From the NCBI GenBank assembly GCA_035544515.1, contig DATKEG010000251.1, positions 1-10,921 on the forward strand: a stretch of 10,921 nt of DNA, read 5' to 3'. This document shows positions 8,326-10,921 of this stretch, in pieces; within the stretch, counting starts at the first letter, position 1, and every line of letters begins with the position of its first letter. The stretch comes from DATKEG01 sp035544515. Its GTDB lineage: Bacteria; Acidobacteriota; Vicinamibacteria; Fen-336. The notes under the pieces were generated by a model that saw nothing but the letters and a program-made list of their open reading frames with translations, was not told the DNA's origin and made no database searches. A program made the position numbers and the translations under genes.

Positions 8326-8868
8326 CTACCGCGCCGCGGACACCTTCAGCTCGGCCAGCCGCGCCAGCATGTCCTCGGCGGTGGTGGCGGGCTTCACCGC
8401 CTTGTCGACGGCGGCGATCTTGCCGTCCTTGTCGATGTAGAAGGTCCAGCGGTTGGCGACGCCGCGTTCGGCGTTGAGGACGCCATAGGCCGCCGCCACC
8501 TCCTTGGTGGGGTCGCTCAGCACCGGGAAGTCGGCGTTCTCGGAGGCGGCGAACGCCTTGTTGCCCTTCTCCCCTTCGACCGGGTCCACGCTGGCCATGA
8601 AGTAGGCGACGTCGTACTTGCGGAGCTTGTCGCCGTTGGCGGCGAGCGACTTGCATTCCAGTGTGCAGCCCGAGGTGAAGGCGCGCGGGAACCAGGCGAC
8701 CACCACCGCCTGCTTGCCCTTGAAATCGGAGAGGCGGTACGTCTTGCCGTCGCTGGCCGCCAGCTCGAAGGCGGGGGCGTCGTCCCCCACCGCCAGCTCG
8801 GCGGCGGGGGCGGTGCTCGCGGCCGCCCCGATGATGACGAGCGCCAGAGGAATCGACCGGATGCGCAT
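8326..8868 (-). CDS. Exported BCP/PrxQ-like peroxiredoxin
   Basis: Predicted 180-residue thiol peroxidase of the AhpC/TSA superfamily, reducing hydroperoxides outside the cytoplasm. The N-terminus (residues 1-23) is a Sec-type signal peptide: positive n-region, hydrophobic core, likely cleavage after APAA. The peroxidatic site P61-x3-T65-x2-C68 is intact, and R140 before the WTFYID strand is the expected conserved Arg. A second cysteine, C72, lies four residues after C68; E. coli BCP has its resolving Cys five residues on. C72 may therefore be the resolving Cys or not. The ATG at 8868 has AGGAGG at 8875-8880, 6 nt away. The gene sits 42 nt after the alpha/beta hydrolase and ends the co-directional run. 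Its reductant is unknown; no thioredoxin-like gene is in view. Confidence 0.88.
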   Translation of the reverse strand: MRIRSIPLALVIIGAAASTAPAAELAVGDDAPAFELAASDGKTYRLSDFKGKQAVVVAWFPRAFTSGCTLECKSLAANGDKLRKYDVAYFMASVDPVEGEKGNKAFAASENADFPVLSDPTKEVAAAYGVLNAERGVANRWTFYIDKDGKIAAVDKAVKPATTAEDMLARLAELKVSAAR

Positions 8869-8910
8869 GGAAAGCCTCCTCAGGGGGTCCTTGCGGACAG
8901 GGGCCCAGTA

Positions 8911-10140
8911 TTACTTCATCGCCAGATGTTTGGCCAGCCAGGCCCAGGCCTCCGCCTGCATCTCGAGGTTGAACTCGTGCGGCGCGTCGTAGAGGCGCGT
9001 CTTCACGTTGTCCGGCGCGCCGGCCTTCAGGTAGCAGGCGGCGAGCTTCTCGAAGCTCGCCTGGACGCCCGCGGGCGCGAACAGCGCGTCCTGGCTGCCG
9101 TTGATGACCAGGAGCGGCGTCGGCGCCGCCAGCGACGCGACGTCGGGATAGTCGAGGTGCCGGTAGAGCCCGGGGACGAGCTTGGTGAAGCCGATGGTGT
9201 TGCGGACATGGCGCTCGAGCTGCGGGGGAAAGGACGTCATCCAGCCCACGGCCACCGCCGCCTTGATCCGGTCGTCCAGGGCGGCCAGGTGGATGGTCCG
9301 CAACCCGCCCATGGACAGGCCCAGGCAGCCGATGCGCGCGGGATCGACCTCGGGGCGGCTGGCGAGGTAGTCCACGGTGCGGATGTCGTCCCAATACATG
9401 ACACCCGCCCAGGTGAAGCCCGCGGCGTAGATGGTGCGGGCGAGAAGCTGTTCGTTCTCGCTCGCGCGGCGGTTGAACGCGGCGATGCGCTCCGCGGTGA
9501 GGGCCGGCGGCCGCTCGCGCCAGTCCGGCGGGTCGTCCGCGAGGAGCATCCGCCGCTCCCCCCAGTAGAACATGTCGATCACCACGACCACGTAGCCCGC
9601 GCGCGCCAGCTCGCTGGCGATGCTCCGGCCGCCGTAGTACTGCTGCTTGAACTTCGTGAGGACGGCGTGTTCCCCGTCCGACTCGACGAGCTTCTCCTTG
9701 CCCCAGAGGTAGAAGCCGCCGTGGTCGTGCAGGGCCACGAGGGCGGGCGCTCGTCCGCGGGCGTTCTTCGGCAGCAGCACGCAGGCCGGGACGCGGATGT
9801 CGGGGGTCGTGTTGAAGTAGACCTTCTCCTGCACGTAGCCGCCCCGGTCCACCCGCTCGACGGTCTCGGCGCGCAGATCGGTCCTGTCCGGCGCGTAGTG
9901 GAGCAGCTCGAGCAACCGGCCGCGCGCCTGGCGCTTCCAGGCGGCCAGGTCGTCGAACTCCGGCCGCAGGAACGACAGCGGGAGCTCGCCGGCCACGGCC
10001 TGGCTCTCGACGAACGGGAAGAGCGACCCGATGTGGGAGCCGACTCCCGCCGGCGACACCGCCTCCGCGCCGGGCGGACCGGCCAGCGCGGCCGCCGTGC
10101 CCCAAAGCGAACCCTGCAGGAACTCGCGCCGCGTGCTCAT
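8911..10140 (-). CDS. Tat-exported alpha/beta hydrolase (dienelactone hydrolase / Abhydrolase_7-like)
   Basis: Predicted 409-residue serine esterase-like enzyme. The N-terminus STRREFLQG (2-10), followed by a weakly hydrophobic stretch and AEA at 25-27, is a good twin-arginine signal, implying export in folded form. The hydrolase core shows HDHGG at 138-142 (oxyanion region), DMFYWGERR at 189-197, the nucleophile elbow GLSMGG with S276, D351 in NGSQDALF and H388 in APHEF, giving a complete Ser-Asp-His triad. The D-x-x-x-W-G-E-R pattern and length resemble the bacterial Abhydrolase_7/acetyl xylan esterase-like group. The ATG at 10140 has AGGAGG at 10148-10153, 7 nt away. It lies between the flavoprotein (66-nt gap) and peroxiredoxin (42-nt gap) genes, probably in one transcript. 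The substrate, probably an ester of a sugar or organic acid, cannot be read from sequence. Confidence 0.85.
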   Translation of the reverse strand: MSTRREFLQGSLWGTAAALAGPPGAEAVSPAGVGSHIGSLFPFVESQAVAGELPLSFLRPEFDDLAAWKRQARGRLLELLHYAPDRTDLRAETVERVDRGGYVQEKVYFNTTPDIRVPACVLLPKNARGRAPALVALHDHGGFYLWGKEKLVESDGEHAVLTKFKQQYYGGRSIASELARAGYVVVVIDMFYWGERRMLLADDPPDWRERPPALTAERIAAFNRRASENEQLLARTIYAAGFTWAGVMYWDDIRTVDYLASRPEVDPARIGCLGLSMGGLRTIHLAALDDRIKAAVAVGWMTSFPPQLERHVRNTIGFTKLVPGLYRHLDYPDVASLAAPTPLLVINGSQDALFAPAGVQASFEKLAACYLKAGAPDNVKTRLYDAPHEFNLEMQAEAWAWLAKHLAMK

Positions 10141-10200
10141 CTGTCGGCCTCCTCTCCGCCATCCGCGCCCGAGATCCCCAGTCTAGCGACATGCGCCTGG

Positions 10201-10217
10201 CCGGCGTCACGCGCCGG
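10201..10217 (-). other. Short hairpin spanning the flavoprotein stop codon
   Basis: CCGGCG (10201-10206) and CGCCGG (10212-10217) form a 6-bp perfect stem around a 5-nt loop containing the TGA (10207-10209). No U-tract follows. In this GC-rich DNA it may be chance, or it may modulate read-through into the hydrolase gene. The rest of the 66-nt gap shows only the hydrolase ribosome-binding site. Confidence 0.2.
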
Positions 10218-10921
10218 GGGACGCGGCGGCCGCCGATCCCGCCACGTAGCCGCTGGCCCAGGCCCACTGGAAGTTGAAGCCGCCGATGCGGCCATCCACG
10301 TCGCAGATCTCGCCGCAGAGGTAGAGGCCCGGGCACGGGCGCGACTCCAGGGTGTCGAGGCGCACCTCGGCGAGCGGAACGCCGCCGGCCGTGGCCTCCG
10401 CGTACGCGTAACCACGGTCGCCGGTGACCGGCAGGGGAAGCTCGAGCACCGTGCGTAAGATCGCCCTCCGCTCGTCGCGGGTCAGCCGGTGGCCGCGCCG
10501 GCCCCCGTCCACCGCGGCCAGGGCGCACAGCACGCGGACCAGCCGGCCGGGGAGCCAGCGTTCGAGGAGGCCGCCCACGGTGCCCGTGCCCAGGGCGCGC
10601 AGCGCGGCCTCGAGCGCGGCCGGCGTCACCTCGGGCAGCCAGCGCACGACCAGCGTGGCCGAGGGGTCGTCCGCTCGCGCGTCGATCCAGTAGCGGCTCA
10701 CGTCCAGCACGGCGGGGCCGGACAGGCCGAAGTGCGTGCAGAGCAGCGGTCCCTCGAACGACGAGCCGCTCCGGCCGGAGCCCGCGCGCACCTCCAGGCG
10801 CACGGGTACGGACAGCCCGGAGAGCGCGCAGAGCGGATGGTCGCGCGGAAGGGTCAGCGGCACGAGCGCCGGGAAGACGCGCGGCGTGATCGAGTGGCCG
10901 AGGGAGCGCGCGAGCGCGTAG
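10207..10921 (-). CDS. HI0933/YhiN-family flavoprotein (NAD(P)/FAD-dependent oxidoreductase), C-terminal part
   Basis: C-terminal ~238 residues of a flavoprotein of the HI0933/YhiN/BaiN type, normally about 400 residues. The GTG at 10863 is not the true start: the frame stays open to the right edge and the upstream residues (YALARSLGHSITP, then PALVPL) match the family's conserved GHsitp...PaLvpl segment. Visible landmarks are THFGLSGPAVLD (10734-10702), the insert domain, GGVPLAEV (about 10383-10360), GLYLCGEICDVDG (about 10326-10291) and GGFNFQWAW (10284-10258) at the FAD-binding C-terminus. The N-terminal Rossmann GxGxxG lies outside the window. Family members are flavin oxidoreductases; in gut clostridia BaiN acts on bile-acid intermediates, but most homologues have no known substrate. 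It is the most upstream visible gene of the - strand run. Confidence 0.88.
   Translation of the reverse strand, partial: YALARSLGHSITPRVFPALVPLTLPRDHPLCALSGLSVPVRLEVRAGSGRSGSSFEGPLLCTHFGLSGPAVLDVSRYWIDARADDPSATLVVRWLPEVTPAALEAALRALGTGTVGGLLERWLPGRLVRVLCALAAVDGGRRGHRLTRDERRAILRTVLELPLPVTGDRGYAYAEATAGGVPLAEVRLDTLESRPCPGLYLCGEICDVDGRIGGFNFQWAWASGYVAGSAAAASPGA

Noticed and set aside
8269..10458. 729-codon + strand frame opposite the hydrolase run
   Set aside because: Antisense shadow with biased composition; the - strand genes have signal peptides, catalytic motifs and ribosome-binding sites.
8210..10528. 772-codon - strand frame across the peroxiredoxin and hydrolase genes
   Set aside because: It is the out-of-frame shadow of two well-supported genes on the same strand and shows no family motifs.
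10207..10863. GTG at 10863 as the true start of the flavoprotein
   Set aside because: The frame is open upstream to the window edge and the extra residues match the conserved family segment, so the gene is cut by the edge instead.

Overview
The window is very GC-rich, gene-dense bacterial chromosome with six protein genes, two of them cut by the window edges. No RNA genes, insertion sequences, CRISPR arrays or phage genes are visible. The best guess for the source is a soil-type Acidobacteriota (Vicinamibacteria-like) or a similar high-GC lineage. This rests mainly on the winged-helix/membrane-anchor/TolB-propeller protein, an architecture very common in Acidobacteriota, and on the high GC. 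It is an inference, not a measured placement.

Region 1 (1-5149, + strand) is the C-terminal ~1,715 residues of a cyclic beta-1,2-glucan synthase (NdvB/ChvB/Cgs type). The glucoamylase-like cyclisation region and the GH94 phosphorylase-like region are present. The N-terminal membrane part and GT84 polymerase lie upstream of the window.

Region 2 (5150-6117) begins with a 64-nt convergent gap holding two hairpins. Next comes a small secreted zinc peptidase (- strand, HELGH motif). A 184-nt divergent intergenic region follows, with an SD-overlapping hairpin and repeated AAGTG words.

Region 3 (6118-8259, + strand) is a one-component membrane regulator: an OmpR-type winged helix, one transmembrane helix and a large extracytoplasmic TolB/PD40 propeller. 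Its divergent position makes it a candidate regulator of the peptidase, of itself, or of both.

Region 4 (8326 to the right edge, - strand) is a tight co-directional run. In transcription order it holds the C-terminal part of an HI0933/YhiN-family flavoprotein, a Tat-exported alpha/beta hydrolase (S276/D351/H388) and an exported BCP-like peroxiredoxin. Gaps of 66 and 42 nt and strong AGGAGG Shine-Dalgarno sites on the last two suggest one transcript. A dyad-rich 66-nt gap separates this run from the convergent regulator gene.

I do not see a clearly new biological system. The most checkable lead is the divergent pair of transmembrane regulator and secreted peptidase with its intergenic sequence elements.
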